DNA of 64,000 nucleotides. It comes from G965225705 sp965225705 (lineage in GTDB: Bacteria; Pseudomonadota; Alphaproteobacteria; Caulobacterales; Maricaulaceae). The DNA is taken from contig OZ245325.1 in NCBI GenBank assembly GCA_965225705.1, positions 248,001 to 312,000 of the forward strand, in the 5' to 3' direction. The translations under genes and the position numbers were made by a program. Below the pieces are notes generated by a model. It saw nothing but the letters and a program-made list of their open reading frames with translations, ran no database searches and was not told where the DNA came from. This document shows positions 16,554 through 26,500 of this stretch, in pieces (within the stretch, counting starts at the first letter, position 1; the number at the start of each line of letters is the position of its first letter).

Positions 16554-17177
16554 ATGCGTTTTACACTTTATTATATGCCAGGTGCCTGTTCTTTGGCAGA
16601 GCATATTGCTCTGGAATGGGCCGGGGCGTCTTATGAGGCTATAAAAACCAATCCACGTGATCCTTCCTATCTGAAGATTAATCCGGCGGGTGCTGTACCA
16701 GCCCTGCGTGATGGTGATGGTCCTTTTATGGCCCAAAATGGTGCCCTTCTTCATTATCTTGCCGCCTGCTATCCTGACGCCAACTTAGGCCCCCCTTCTG
16801 ACAGCCCTCAAAAAGCTTATGATTTGAACCATTGGTTAGATTTTATGACGGGCGACCTTCACCCTGCTTTTGGCCCTTATTTCAGGCCACAGCGTTTTAC
16901 GGTTTCAGAGCATGAAAAGACTGTCGCTGATATTAAAGAGGCAAGCTTTGCCCTTATTGACAAGCGCATGAAGCTTTTAGATGCACATCTCAAGGACAAA
17001 GATTATATGGTCTATGGTCGCCGCTCTATCGCAGATGCTTATGTCTTTCCCATGCTGCGCTGGGTCACAGGCCTGCCCGGCGGACTTTCCCCATACCCTC
17101 ATGCACAACGTTATTTTAAGCTTTGGTCCGGAGATGAAGGGATTATGCGGGCTCTTGAACAGGAAGGTCTGCTATAA
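16554..17177 (+). CDS. Glutathione S-transferase family protein
   Basis: 207 residues with an N-terminal thioredoxin-like domain (MRFTLYYMPGACS) and an all-helical C-terminal domain. The Cys at residue ~11 in the GACS segment is the catalytic position of bacterial beta-class transferases, and NPAGAVPAL carries the cis-Pro that binds glutathione. Later, SIADAYVFPMLRW is the N-capping motif of helix 6. Substrate unknown; detoxification or redox housekeeping is likely. It stands alone between zapE and acpS. Confidence 0.87.
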   Translation: MRFTLYYMPGACSLAEHIALEWAGASYEAIKTNPRDPSYLKINPAGAVPALRDGDGPFMAQNGALLHYLAACYPDANLGPPSDSPQKAYDLNHWLDFMTGDLHPAFGPYFRPQRFTVSEHEKTVADIKEASFALIDKRMKLLDAHLKDKDYMVYGRRSIADAYVFPMLRWVTGLPGGLSPYPHAQRYFKLWSGDEGIMRALEQEGLL

Positions 17178-17308
17178 GGCATAGTGCCTGCGCATTGGTT
17201 GAAGGTGTATTCTCTCTTTCAGGCCAGCCCCGGTGGGACCTGCTGCTCTCTTTTATATCCCAACCATCATCACAACACCTGGCAACAGGGTAATAAGGCG
17301 GAAGGCAT

Positions 17309-17728
17309 ATGATTGTAGGGTTTGGAGCAGATCTTGTTGACATACGCCGTGTTGAGAAAACTCTCGCAAAGTATGGACAGCGTTTTACACACCGTGTTTT
17401 CACAGAAGAAGAGCGAAAAAAAAGCGAACAACGGCGCTGTCCTGCTGCCAGTTATGCAAAACGCTTTGCCGCAAAAGAGGCAGCCTCCAAGGCTTTAGGG
17501 CTCGGAATGACCTTTGGGGTCCGCTGGCGTGATCTTGGGGTTATCAACACAAAGACCGGCCAGCCTGTTCTTCATATAACAGGACAGGCTGCAAAACGCT
17601 TTCAGGACATGATACCCCCGGGGTTTGAAGGCAAAATTCACCTCACCCTGACAGATGATTTCCCCTATGCTCAGGCATTTGTCATTCTGGAAGCTGTACC
17701 AAAAGAACAGAGTGCACACTTCACCTGA
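17309..17728 (+). CDS. acpS: Holo-[acyl-carrier-protein] synthase
   Basis: 139 residues. Transfers phosphopantetheine from CoA to acyl carrier protein. GADLVDIRRVE (~6-16) holds the Mg-binding Asp, and RFAAKEAASKALG (~52-64) holds the second acidic ligand and the catalytic Lys. AAGGCGGAAGG precedes the ATG. The usual partners pdxJ and lepB are not adjacent. The stop at 17726-17728 is followed within seven bases by a tandem repeat array. Confidence 0.93.
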   Translation: MIVGFGADLVDIRRVEKTLAKYGQRFTHRVFTEEERKKSEQRRCPAASYAKRFAAKEAASKALGLGMTFGVRWRDLGVINTKTGQPVLHITGQAAKRFQDMIPPGFEGKIHLTLTDDFPYAQAFVILEAVPKEQSAHFT

Positions 17729-17734
17729 TGAGAC

Positions 17735-17783
17735 CTCAGAGAGGCTATACCTCAGAGAGGCCATGCCTCAAGGGAGGCTATAC
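17735..17783. repeat. 16-bp intergenic tandem repeat after acpS
   Basis: Three units: CTCAGAGAGGCTATAC (17735-17750), CTCAGAGAGGCCATGC (17751-17766) and CTCAAGGGAGGCTATAC (17767-17783). A further degenerate copy with GCTATACCTTCAGGGAGG lies at ~17825-17842. The AGGCTATACC core recurs in inverted form in the array at 31213. Confidence 0.8.
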
Positions 17784-17932
17784 CCTAAAAAGAGGGGACC
17801 ACAGGATGCGCATGGGAACAGGGAAGCTATACCTTCAGGGAGGTCCCCCCACCCATGCGTGTTCACCCTACACTTCAAAGCAGGACCGTCTGGTGACGAC
17901 ACACGACCCCCGTGTCAGGGAGGGGCACGTTT

Positions 17933-18412
17933 TTATCCTTCACCCCTGTCTTCAGGTCCCTGGTTTTGCGTGAGCCCTTCTTCAAGACCCTGACGTGCCA
18001 GAAAATCCGCGCGTTCATTTCCCGGATCACCTGCATGACCCTTTACCCATTGCCAGGTGATCTGATGTTTATCCTTTAACTGATCAAGACACTGCCAGAG
18101 ATCTTTGTTTTTCACCGGTTTTTTATCTGCTGTACGCCAGTTACGCCTTTTCCAGCCTTCAAGCCAGCTCAGCATACCGTCATACACATATTTTGAGTCT
18201 GTTATCACCGTAACACAGGAGGGCCTTTTCAAAGCTTCGAGAGCCCTCACCACCGCCATCATCTCCATGCGGTTATTGGTGGTGTCAGGCTCCCCGCCCC
18301 TGATCTCTTTGACATGCGCCCCATACCGTAAAAGGGCCCCCCAGCCCCCGGGACCGGGATTGCCCGAACAAGCCCCATCGGTATAAATGATCACAGGGGT
18401 TTTGGAGGGCAT
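17933..18412 (-). CDS. rnhA: Ribonuclease HI
   Basis: 159 residues. Cleaves the RNA strand of RNA-DNA hybrids, removing primers and R-loops. The DEDD residues are in [16 protein letters not shown] (Asp ~11), the [12 protein letters not shown] segment (Glu), [10 protein letters not shown] (Asp) and [10 protein letters not shown] (Asp); the flexible catalytic His is in [10 protein letters not shown]. The start overlaps the end of ispH by 22 bases on the same strand, so the two are probably translationally coupled. Confidence 0.96.
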   Translation of the reverse strand: MPSKTPVIIYTDGACSGNPGPGGWGALLRYGAHVKEIRGGEPDTTNNRMEMMAVVRALEALKRPSCVTVITDSKYVYDGMLSWLEGWKRRNWRTADKKPVKNKDLWQCLDQLKDKHQITWQWVKGHAGDPGNERADFLARQGLEEGLTQNQGPEDRGEG

Positions 18413-19389
18413 GGTGCATCCTGCATCAGAGCCTTTGGTAATTTAAAGACAATATTCTCTTCCCCCACACGGATTTCCTCAACATGGACCTTAAAATGCT
18501 GACGGGCCCGGGTGATAACCTCCTGAACAAGGTTTTCCGGTGCAGATGCCCCTGCTGTGACCCCAAGATGCCGAACATGGGCCAGACGGGTCCAGTCTAT
18601 ATCCTCAGCAGACTGAATAAGCTCTGCCTGTTGTGCACCATGGCGCAGGGCAACCTCTACAAGGCGCTGGGAATTGGAAGAATTAGGGGCCCCTATCACC
18701 AGAATAAAAGAACAGTGCCTGGCAAGAGCTTTGACAGCATCCTGCCGATTGGTGGTCGCATAGCAAATATCTTCTTTTGAAGGCCCCATAAGCTGAGGAA
18801 AACGCCCTTTAAGGACCGCAAGAATAGAAGCCGTATCATCAACGGATAAGGTGGTTTGGGTAATATAGGCAAGGGGGGCGTCTTCGTCTATATCAAGGCG
18901 GTGCGCGTCTTCAGCCGTCTCCACCAAAACAACCGCCCCCTCGGGCAATTGCCCCATGGTACCAATGACTTCAGGATGTCCCGCGTGACCAACAAGAATG
19001 AGCTTCCTGCCTTTTTCATAATGGCGGCGCGCTTCGGCATGAACTTTGGAGACAAGAGGACATGTCGCGTCAAAATACAAAAGATTCCGTTGTTTGGCCT
19101 CTGCAGGCACACTTTTAGGAACACCATGGGCGGAGACAATCACAGGCCGGTCATCAGGACAATCCTCAAGCTCATCCACAAAGACAGCCCCCAAAGCTTC
19201 CAGGCGACGGACAACATGGGCATTATGGACAATCTCATGGCGGACATAAACCGGGGGCCCGTACAATAAAAGAGCACGCTCAACAATCTGGATAGCCCTG
19301 TCAACACCCGCACAAAAACCACGGGGGGAGGCAAGATAAAGCCGTAAATCTGATAAAGAAGGGGAGGCTTGAGGCATAAGGTTCAACAT
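18391..19389 (-). CDS. ispH: 4-hydroxy-3-methylbut-2-enyl diphosphate reductase
   Basis: 332 residues. Iron-sulfur enzyme that makes IPP and DMAPP in the last step of the non-mevalonate isoprenoid route, feeding the IspA enzyme also encoded here. The three cluster Cys are in [11 protein letters not shown] (~residue 21), DATCPLV and [26 protein letters not shown] and APNSSNS are the family substrate motifs. A start four codons in (ATG 19377) is possible. The 3' end overlaps rnhA. Confidence 0.96.
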   Translation of the reverse strand: MLNLMPQASPSLSDLRLYLASPRGFCAGVDRAIQIVERALLLYGPPVYVRHEIVHNAHVVRRLEALGAVFVDELEDCPDDRPVIVSAHGVPKSVPAEAKQRNLLYFDATCPLVSKVHAEARRHYEKGRKLILVGHAGHPEVIGTMGQLPEGAVVLVETAEDAHRLDIDEDAPLAYITQTTLSVDDTASILAVLKGRFPQLMGPSKEDICYATTNRQDAVKALARHCSFILVIGAPNSSNSQRLVEVALRHGAQQAELIQSAEDIDWTRLAHVRHLGVTAGASAPENLVQEVITRARQHFKVHVEEIRVGEENIVFKLPKALMQDAPCPPKPL

Positions 19390-19561
19390 GACAAAAAACA
19401 GGGTGAGCGTTTATCTACTGACAAACACCCTCTTAAAGCAAGGGCCAGTCCATGGTTTTTTTCTGCAAGTCTAAAAAATTTTTACCGTTAAAATGTAAAA
19501 GAACAGGCCCTCAAAATATTAAGAAACGAAGCCCTGACATCAGGAGAAGAGGACCTGGCAC

Positions 19562-20722
19562 TCAACCGTCAGCGGCCATACCATTTCCGCCAGAGGTATG
19601 TTGCTCAAAGAAACGTTTAGCCCGTTCAAAAAATCCGGAGGATTCGGGATGCACCTCCTCACCTGCTTCATCAGCAAAGTCTTTGAGGAGCGCCTTTTGC
19701 TTGTCATTCAGCTGTCTTGGGGTCTCGACAAACACTTCAACCACCAAATCACCATGGCCAGTCCGGCGCAAACGGGACATACCCTTGCCACGTAAGCGCA
19801 GGCGCTTGCCTGTTTGTGTCCCTGCAGGAATTTTAACGCGCGCACGCACACCCTCAAGCGTAGGAATCTCAACGTCTCCCCCAAGGGCTGCCTTTGTCAT
19901 GGGAACAGGGATACGGCAATAGAGTGTGGCCCCTTCCCTTTCAAACAGGTCATGCCCGGTAATGGTCAGGAAAATATACAAATCTCCTTTGGGGCCACCA
20001 TGAGCCCCGGCATTGCCTTTTCCTGCAAGACGTATACGTGTTCCATCCTCAACACCTGCAGGAATATCCACAGACAAACGGCGTTTATTACGCACCTGTC
20101 CCTGACCCCGACACTGTGTGCAGGGATCTTTAATCATATGACCACGTCCACCACAGCCGGGGCAGGTTCGCTCAAAGGTAAAAAATCCCTGGGAGGAGCG
20201 AAGATTACCCGCGCCCCCACATGTCTCACAGGTTACAGGCTCTGTTCCGGCCTGAGCTCCGGAGCCATGACATGTCTCACAGGTCTCCATCACAGGAAGA
20301 TCTATGCGCACAGATGTCCCGTGATAGGCATCCTCAAGAGAAATCTCCAGATCATAGCGCAGATCCTCCCCACGCGCAGGGCCCGAACGCGCATGAGACT
20401 GGCCTGAGAACATATCCCCAAAGACCTGATTGAAAATATCAGAGAAATCATGAAAACCTTCAGCGCCACCGCCGCCGCCCATGCCGCCGCTTTGCTGAAA
20501 GGCATCATGGCCAAAACGGTCATACGCCGCACGCTTTTGTGCGTCAGAGAGGACGGCATAAGCCTCATTCACCTCTTTGAATTTGGTCTCTGCTTCAGGA
20601 TTGTCCGGATTGCGATCCGGATGATAGGCCATCGCCTTTTTGCGATAGGCGGATTTCAGCTCTTTTTCATCAGCGTCTGACGAAACACCAAGAACAGTAT
20701 AATAATCACGCCGCGTGCTCAT
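19562..20722 (-). CDS. dnaJ: Chaperone DnaJ
   Basis: 386 residues, the full three-part type I architecture. An N-terminal J domain with HPD (YHPDRNPD) stimulates DnaK ATPase. It is followed by a Gly/Phe-rich segment, then four CxxCxGxG zinc motifs (CETCHGSG, CETCGGAG, CPGCGGRG, CTQCRGQG) and the C-terminal substrate-binding domains. GGAGAT precedes the ATG. It follows dnaK by 78 bases on the same strand, with a hairpin in the gap. Confidence 0.97.
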   Translation of the reverse strand: MSTRRDYYTVLGVSSDADEKELKSAYRKKAMAYHPDRNPDNPEAETKFKEVNEAYAVLSDAQKRAAYDRFGHDAFQQSGGMGGGGGAEGFHDFSDIFNQVFGDMFSGQSHARSGPARGEDLRYDLEISLEDAYHGTSVRIDLPVMETCETCHGSGAQAGTEPVTCETCGGAGNLRSSQGFFTFERTCPGCGGRGHMIKDPCTQCRGQGQVRNKRRLSVDIPAGVEDGTRIRLAGKGNAGAHGGPKGDLYIFLTITGHDLFEREGATLYCRIPVPMTKAALGGDVEIPTLEGVRARVKIPAGTQTGKRLRLRGKGMSRLRRTGHGDLVVEVFVETPRQLNDKQKALLKDFADEAGEEVHPESSGFFERAKRFFEQHTSGGNGMAADG

Positions 20723-20755
20723 AATATCTCCAAAACATCAAAAGAAGAGAGAGGA

Positions 20756-20790
20756 ACACCGGCGGATTCTTCAAAAGAAGCCACCGGTGT
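20756..20790 (-). other. Hairpin in the dnaK-dnaJ intergenic gap
   Basis: ACACCGG (20756-20762) pairs with CCGGTGT (20784-20790), and inside it TTCTT pairs with AAGAA. No T run follows on the minus strand, so this looks like an mRNA processing or stability hairpin, or a weak attenuator between dnaK and dnaJ, rather than a full terminator. Confidence 0.5.
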
Positions 20791-20800
20791 CTGTGAGACA

Positions 20801-22717
20801 TTACTCTTTGGGTTTCTCAGACGTGTCCTCAGAGTCCTTAATGTCTTCAAACTCTGCATCGACAACGCTGTCTTCTCCGGCCTTATCACCTGCCTCAGCT
20901 TCATCGCTTTGTGCACTGGCCTTATAGACAGCCTCTCCCAGTTTCATCGCAGCCTGTGCTAAAGCCTGAAGACTGGTGGTCAGAGCCTCAACATCCTCAC
21001 CATCTTTGACAGTTTTCAGATCTGTGATCGCTGTTTCAATGGCTGTTTTGTCGGCCTCTTCAATCTTGTCTCCATGCTCTTCCAGCTGTTTTTCCGTGGT
21101 ATGGATAAGGGATTCAGCCTGGTTTTTGCTTTCTGCAAGGGCACGACGCTTTTTATCATCTTCAGCATGCGCCTCTGCATCTTTGACCATGCCCTCAACA
21201 TCCTCTTCGCTGAGACCACCAGAGGCCTGAATGCTGATTTTCTGCTCTTTCCCTGTTGCTTTGTCTTTCGCAGACACATTGACAATACCATTGGCATCAA
21301 TATCAAACGCCACTTCAATCTGAGGGGACCCACGTGGCGCCATGGGAATACCAACCAGATCAAACTGACCCAGGATCTTATTGTCTGCTGCCATTTCCCG
21401 CTCCCCCTGGAACACCCGTATTGTGACAGAGGTCTGGTTGTCCGCAGCGGTTGAGAAAGTTTGTGTCTTTTTTGTGGGGATGGTGGTGTTGCGATCAATC
21501 ATGCGCGTGAACACACCACCTTCTGTCTCAATTCCCAAAGACAGGGGGGTCACATCAAGAAGGAGAACATCTTTCACATCCCCCTGCAGGACGCCTGCCT
21601 GAATAGCAGCACCCATGGCCACCACTTCATCAGGATTGACACCTTTATGCGGCTCACGCCCGAAGAAGGCTTTGACCTTTTCCTGAACTTTAGGCATGCG
21701 CGTCATACCCCCAACCAGAACCACTTCATCCACATCACCGGGTTGCAGTTTGGCATCTTTAAGGGCTTTGCGGCAGGGCTCAATCGTACGCTCCACAAGA
21801 TCATCAACCAAAGCCTCAAACTTAGCGCGTGTCAGCTTCATGGTTAAGTGCTTAGGGCCTGAAGCATCAGCCGTGATAAAGGGAAGATTGACCTCATACT
21901 GACTTGCCGAAGACAATTCTTTTTTGGCCTTTTCTGCTTCTTCCTTAAGGCGCTGCAGGGCCAGTTTATCTGCCCGCAAATCAATGCCCTGCTCTTTTTT
22001 AAACTCATCCGCAAAATAATCGACAAGACGCATATCAAAGTCTTCACCGCCAAGGAAGGTATCGCCATTGGTGGATTTGACTTCAAAAACACCGTCCCCG
22101 ATTTCAAGAATGGAGACGTCAAATGTTCCCCCCCCCAGATCATAGACAGCAATGGTTTTACCATCTTCTTTATCAAGACCATAGGCAAGGGCGGCTGCTG
22201 TTGGCTCATTGATGATGCGCAACACTTCAAGGCCTGCAATTTTCCCGGCATCCTTCGTGGCCTGACGCTGTGCATCGTTAAAGTAAGCCGGCACCGTAAT
22301 AACAGCCTGCGAGACAGACTCACCAAGATAGGACTCCGCCGTTTCTTTCATTTTCTGCAGGGTAAAGGCAGAAATTTCCGCAGGGGCATATTTTTTATCG
22401 CGCCCCTGTACCCAGGCATCTCCCTTATCAGACGGCACGATTTTATAAGGTGCCATCTTCATATCTTTTTGAGTCATGGGATCATCCATGCTCCGCCCGA
22501 TAAGGCGCTTAATGGCAAAAAATGTATAATCAGGATTGGTCACCGCCTGGCGTTTGGCAGGCTGGCCAACAAGGCGCTCCCCATTTTCTGTAAAGGCAAC
22601 AATAGAGGGCGTGGTCCGTGCACCTTCTGCATTTTCGATCACTTTGGGCTGTTTGCCGTCCATAACGGCAACACAGGAATTGGTGGTGCCAAGATCGATA
22701 CCAATGACTTTGGCCAT
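20801..22717 (-). CDS. dnaK: Chaperone DnaK (Hsp70)
   Basis: 638 residues. The N-terminal ATPase domain has [14 protein letters not shown], the phosphate-binding [14 protein letters not shown] and [13 protein letters not shown]. The hydrophobic linker [12 protein letters not shown] leads into the substrate-binding domain, and the C-terminal lid is acidic as usual. The start at 22717 is set by AAGGAG nearby upstream and by the standard [13 protein letters not shown]-terminus; an upstream in-frame extension is not credible. An inverted repeat (22829-22848) lies in the promoter region. Operon partner dnaJ follows. Confidence 0.98.
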   Translation of the reverse strand: MAKVIGIDLGTTNSCVAVMDGKQPKVIENAEGARTTPSIVAFTENGERLVGQPAKRQAVTNPDYTFFAIKRLIGRSMDDPMTQKDMKMAPYKIVPSDKGDAWVQGRDKKYAPAEISAFTLQKMKETAESYLGESVSQAVITVPAYFNDAQRQATKDAGKIAGLEVLRIINEPTAAALAYGLDKEDGKTIAVYDLGGGTFDVSILEIGDGVFEVKSTNGDTFLGGEDFDMRLVDYFADEFKKEQGIDLRADKLALQRLKEEAEKAKKELSSASQYEVNLPFITADASGPKHLTMKLTRAKFEALVDDLVERTIEPCRKALKDAKLQPGDVDEVVLVGGMTRMPKVQEKVKAFFGREPHKGVNPDEVVAMGAAIQAGVLQGDVKDVLLLDVTPLSLGIETEGGVFTRMIDRNTTIPTKKTQTFSTAADNQTSVTIRVFQGEREMAADNKILGQFDLVGIPMAPRGSPQIEVAFDIDANGIVNVSAKDKATGKEQKISIQASGGLSEEDVEGMVKDAEAHAEDDKKRRALAESKNQAESLIHTTEKQLEEHGDKIEEADKTAIETAITDLKTVKDGEDVEALTTSLQALAQAAMKLGEAVYKASAQSDEAEAGDKAGEDSVVDAEFEDIKDSEDTSEKPKE

Positions 22718-22828
22718 AAATGAACTCCTTCTCTTTTTTAAAGGCTTAGAAGAACGTACAAAACGCACACGAACACTGTGGCAAGGTAGTCCTTCACCTC
22801 TTTTAGCATGATGATGTTGCTATGTTTT

Positions 22829-22848
22829 AGATGGTCAACACACCATCT
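22829..22848. promoter_or_regulatory. Inverted repeat upstream of dnaK
   Basis: AGATGGT (22829-22835) and ACCATCT (22842-22848) form a seven-base inverted repeat with a six-base spacer, ~110 bases upstream of the dnaK start. It could be an operator for dnaK or for the divergent small gene. No clear sigma-32 promoter or CIRCE element was found. Confidence 0.3.
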
Positions 22849-22926
22849 CTTTTCGAGATATGGGTTTTTTCTTCTCAACTACAAGAGGGAAAGAGGAATA
22901 TTTCTTCACAAAAGAGAGAAAACCTG

Positions 22927-22955
22927 TTGACACAAGAACAAACAAAGAATATAAT
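22927..22955 (+). promoter_or_regulatory. Perfect consensus sigma-70 promoter
   Basis: TTGACA (22927-22932) and TATAAT (22950-22955) are both exact consensus and are separated by exactly 17 bases. Transcription should start near 22962, leaving a ~68-base leader before the ATG of the 108-residue protein at 23030. This is the strongest promoter visible in the window. Confidence 0.8.
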
Positions 22956-23029
22956 AAGAACACAAAAGGAACAAAATGTTTGGTTTTGCAAATATGAACT
23001 GAAATTACGTCTGGCTTCAGGAGGTGTTT

Positions 23030-23356
23030 ATGTCATATAATCTATCACAATTTTCAGAAAATATCATAAAGAACACAACACACCAATACCACAGGCCCGC
23101 GCACCGGAACGTAACCCCGGAACAGTATAATGGACCTGCTGTAAAAACATGCATCCCTGGACAAGAACCTTTCAATTTTAAGATCCCGCAAAAAGAGGGA
23201 GGCAACACAGAGAAAAGACCCGGACCTCTTCAAAACTCCCTTTTCTCAAAAAACATAAAGCGCCATATGCTTTATCACAACCTGGCGTCCTTTAGTGTTG
23301 TTCTCCTGTTTTCTACTATGGTCATTATGTGGGGCATTGTTATGAGTCTTATGTGA
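23030..23356 (+). CDS. Unrecognised 108-residue tail-anchored membrane protein
   Basis: I recognise no family. The start at 23030 is fixed by AGGAGG five bases upstream. A perfect consensus promoter lies at 22927-22955, so expression is probably strong. The first ~80 residues are polar and rich in Asn, His, Pro and Lys, without predicted membrane character. The C-terminal ~23 residues (from LASFSVVLL to the end) form a single hydrophobic helix, giving a C-tail-anchored topology with the polar part most likely cytoplasmic. It sits between divergent dnaK and dnaE with its own signals. It could be a stress-related or lineage-specific membrane protein. Confidence 0.7.
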   Translation: MSYNLSQFSENIIKNTTHQYHRPAHRNVTPEQYNGPAVKTCIPGQEPFNFKIPQKEGGNTEKRPGPLQNSLFSKNIKRHMLYHNLASFSVVLLFSTMVIMWGIVMSLM

Positions 23357-23571
23357 GATAAAAAGACAACCTCAATTCTATAAACTTACAACAAAACTTC
23401 ATGAAAAAGGTTATAGCCTTCAGGCTGGTTTTGGGGTAAATGATGGGGATATAAAGCCCCCTTAGTTTCAAAAAGTTATAGGAACCGTCACGGGAAGACA
23501 GGGGAGATTTTTAGGAAATAAAAAGACAGATTCAAAAACTGCCAACATCTTGCCCTGAAGGACAGAATATA

Positions 23572-26500
23572 ATGACGGTTGATCTCCCCCCCTTTGTTCC
23601 ACTGCGAAATCATTCGGCCTATTCTCTGCTGGAGGGAGCCATCACGATTCCAGCCCTCGCAGATTTGGCCTTATCCCATAATTTCCCGGCTATAGGACTT
23701 GCAGACTCCAACAATCTTTTCGGCGCTTTAGAATTTTCTCAAACACTTGCTGCGAAAGGGATCCAACCCATTATCGGGTGTAAAATGTCCGTGCGCATAC
23801 GTCATGATGAACATAGAAAAGATCGTGGTTGTGACGGAAGCATGGTGCTTCTGGCACAAAATGAAAAGGGGTATCAGCGTCTTATGACGCTGTCCAGCAT
23901 GGCCTGGCTTGATGTTGAGGTGACAGATGATCCCCATATTCTCCTCACATCTCTTCTTGAAGACACAGAAGGGCTTATCGCCCTGACGGGAGGGTTTGAT
24001 GGCCTCTTAAACCGCCAGGTTATGGGGCAGGGCATGAAACATGCCGAAGAAAACCCTCTTCATCTTCTCGAAAAACTGGCCCTGGCTTTTCCTGACAGAC
24101 TCTATGTTGAGCTTCAACGTCATGGCCGTGAAGAAGAAAAAACGACACAGACCTGGCTCGTTGAACAGGCCTATGCCAAAGGCCTGCCTCTTGTGGCGAC
24201 CAATGAAGCCTATTTTCCAACACCGGATATGTATGAAGCCCACGATGCGCTTTTGGCCATTGCAGATGCTTCTTTTATCGAGGTTGAAGACCGCCGCCAT
24301 GTGACCGCTGAACATTTCTTTAAGTCGGGTGAGGCTATGGCGCATCTCTTTGAAGACTGCCCTGAAGCCCTTAAAAATACAGTTGATATTGCAAGGCGTT
24401 GCAGCTATCGCCCTCTCAACCGTGATCCTGTGCTCCCGGGCTTTACAACAAAAGGTTTAAGTGAGGCTGAGGAGCTGGCGCGTCAGGCCCGTAAAGGGCT
24501 TCAGGCCCGCCTTGCAAAGGCAGAAAAGTTTGCCACGGAAGAGGACTATCAGGCACGCCTGGAGCATGAGCTTGACATTATTTCCCGCATGGGTTTCCCG
24601 GGTTATTTTCTGATTGTTGCAGACTTTATTCAATGGGCAAAACGTCAGGGCATTGCTGTGGGTCCGGGCCGTGGTTCAGGAGCCGGGTCTTTGGTGGCCT
24701 GGGCGTTGACGATAACGGATCTTGATCCGTTACGTTTTGATCTGTTGTTTGAGCGTTTCTTAAATCCGGAACGTATTTCCATGCCAGATTTTGACATTGA
24801 TTTTTGTCAGGAACGCCGCGGCGATGTGATTTCTTATGTTCAGGAACGCTATGGTCAGGACAGAGTAGCCAGTATCATCACCTTTGGTAGCCTGCAGGCC
24901 CGGGCTGTTTTGCGTGATGTGGGGCGGGTGATGCAATTGCCGTTAGGGCTTGTGGATCGTTTGGCCAAAATGATTCCGAACAATCCCGCACATCCCGTCA
25001 CCCTGCAACAGGCTATTGATGGGGAACCCCGTCTGCAAAGGGGTTATAATGAGGATCCTGATGTCAAACGCATGATAGATATAGCTCTGCGTTTAGAAGG
25101 TCTTTATCGCAATGCCGCAACGCATGCTGCCGGGCTTGTTATTGCAGACCGGACCCTGACTGATATTACCCCTCTCTATCGTGATCCGCGTGCTGATCTT
25201 CCTGCAACACAGTTTAATATGAAATGGGTGGAACAGGCCGGTCTTGTGAAATTTGATTTTTTGGGGCTCAAAACTCTGACTGTTATGGCACGCTGTCAGG
25301 CTTATCTTAAGGAACGTGGTGTTGAGGTGGATTTAGACACTCTCCCCCTTGACGATGCGGAAGTTTACGCCCTTTTGGGCCGGGGAGAATCTATCGGCGT
25401 GTTTCAGCTGGAAAGTTCTGGCATGCGCGATGTGCTACGAAATATGCAACCTGATTCTCTTGAAGATCTTATTGCTCTTATCTCGCTTTACCGGCCCGGG
25501 CCGATGAAGAATATTGATATTTACATTGATCGCAAACAGGGACGTTCAAAGGCCGATTATCTCCACCCCAGCCTCAAACCTGTTCTTCAGGAAACCCATG
25601 GCGTCATTATTTACCAGGAACAGGTGATGAAAATCGCACAGCTTCTCTCAGGCTATACACTGGGAGAAGCCGACATTCTTCGTAAAGCTATGGGAAAAAA
25701 ACAAAAAGCGGAGATGAAACGCCAAAAATCACGCTTTCTCAAAGGAGCAAAAGAAAAAGGGGTCTCACAGGAGAGGGCGTCTTATATTTTTGAGCTTGTT
25801 GCAGAATTTGCCGGCTATGGATTCAACAAATCCCATGCTGCTGCTTATGCTTTGATAGCCTATCAGACCGCTTATCTTAAGACGCATTATCCTGTAGAAT
25901 TTCTGGCAGGTTTGATGAGCCTCGATAAAGCCAATACGGATAAACTCGCCGCTTTATTTCAGGAAGCGCGCCGTATGGGGGTCCCTGTCCTTCCACCTGA
26001 CATCAATGAATCCAAAGCAGACTTTAGCGTCAAAAACGGCTCTATCCTCTATGCTCTGGGGGCTGTTCGCAATGTTGGCCTGACCGCTATGGACCATGTT
26101 GTTAAAGAACGTGAACAGCAGGGGCCTTTTAAAAATCTTGTTGATTTCGCGGAACGCCTTGATGCACGCCTGATCAACAAACGTGCCTTTGAAAACCTTG
26201 CATGTTCGGGGGCTTTTGACAGCCTCAGTGTAGAAAGGGGGCAAGCTTATGCTGCCTCAGAAACCTTAACAGCACTTGCCGCACAAAGCAGTGAAGCCAG
26301 ACAAAATGCTCAGGCCAGTCTTTTTTCTGAAAAAGAAACTGAAGAAACCATTGCCTTTATTCTCCCCGGGGGCCAGACCTGGACAGAGGATCAGATTCTG
26401 GATGAAGAGCGTGCTGCCATCGGCTTTTATCTCAGCGGTCATCCACTGGACAGCCTCACCCAACTCCTCCAGGACAAGCATATTACATTTTTTGCACAGG

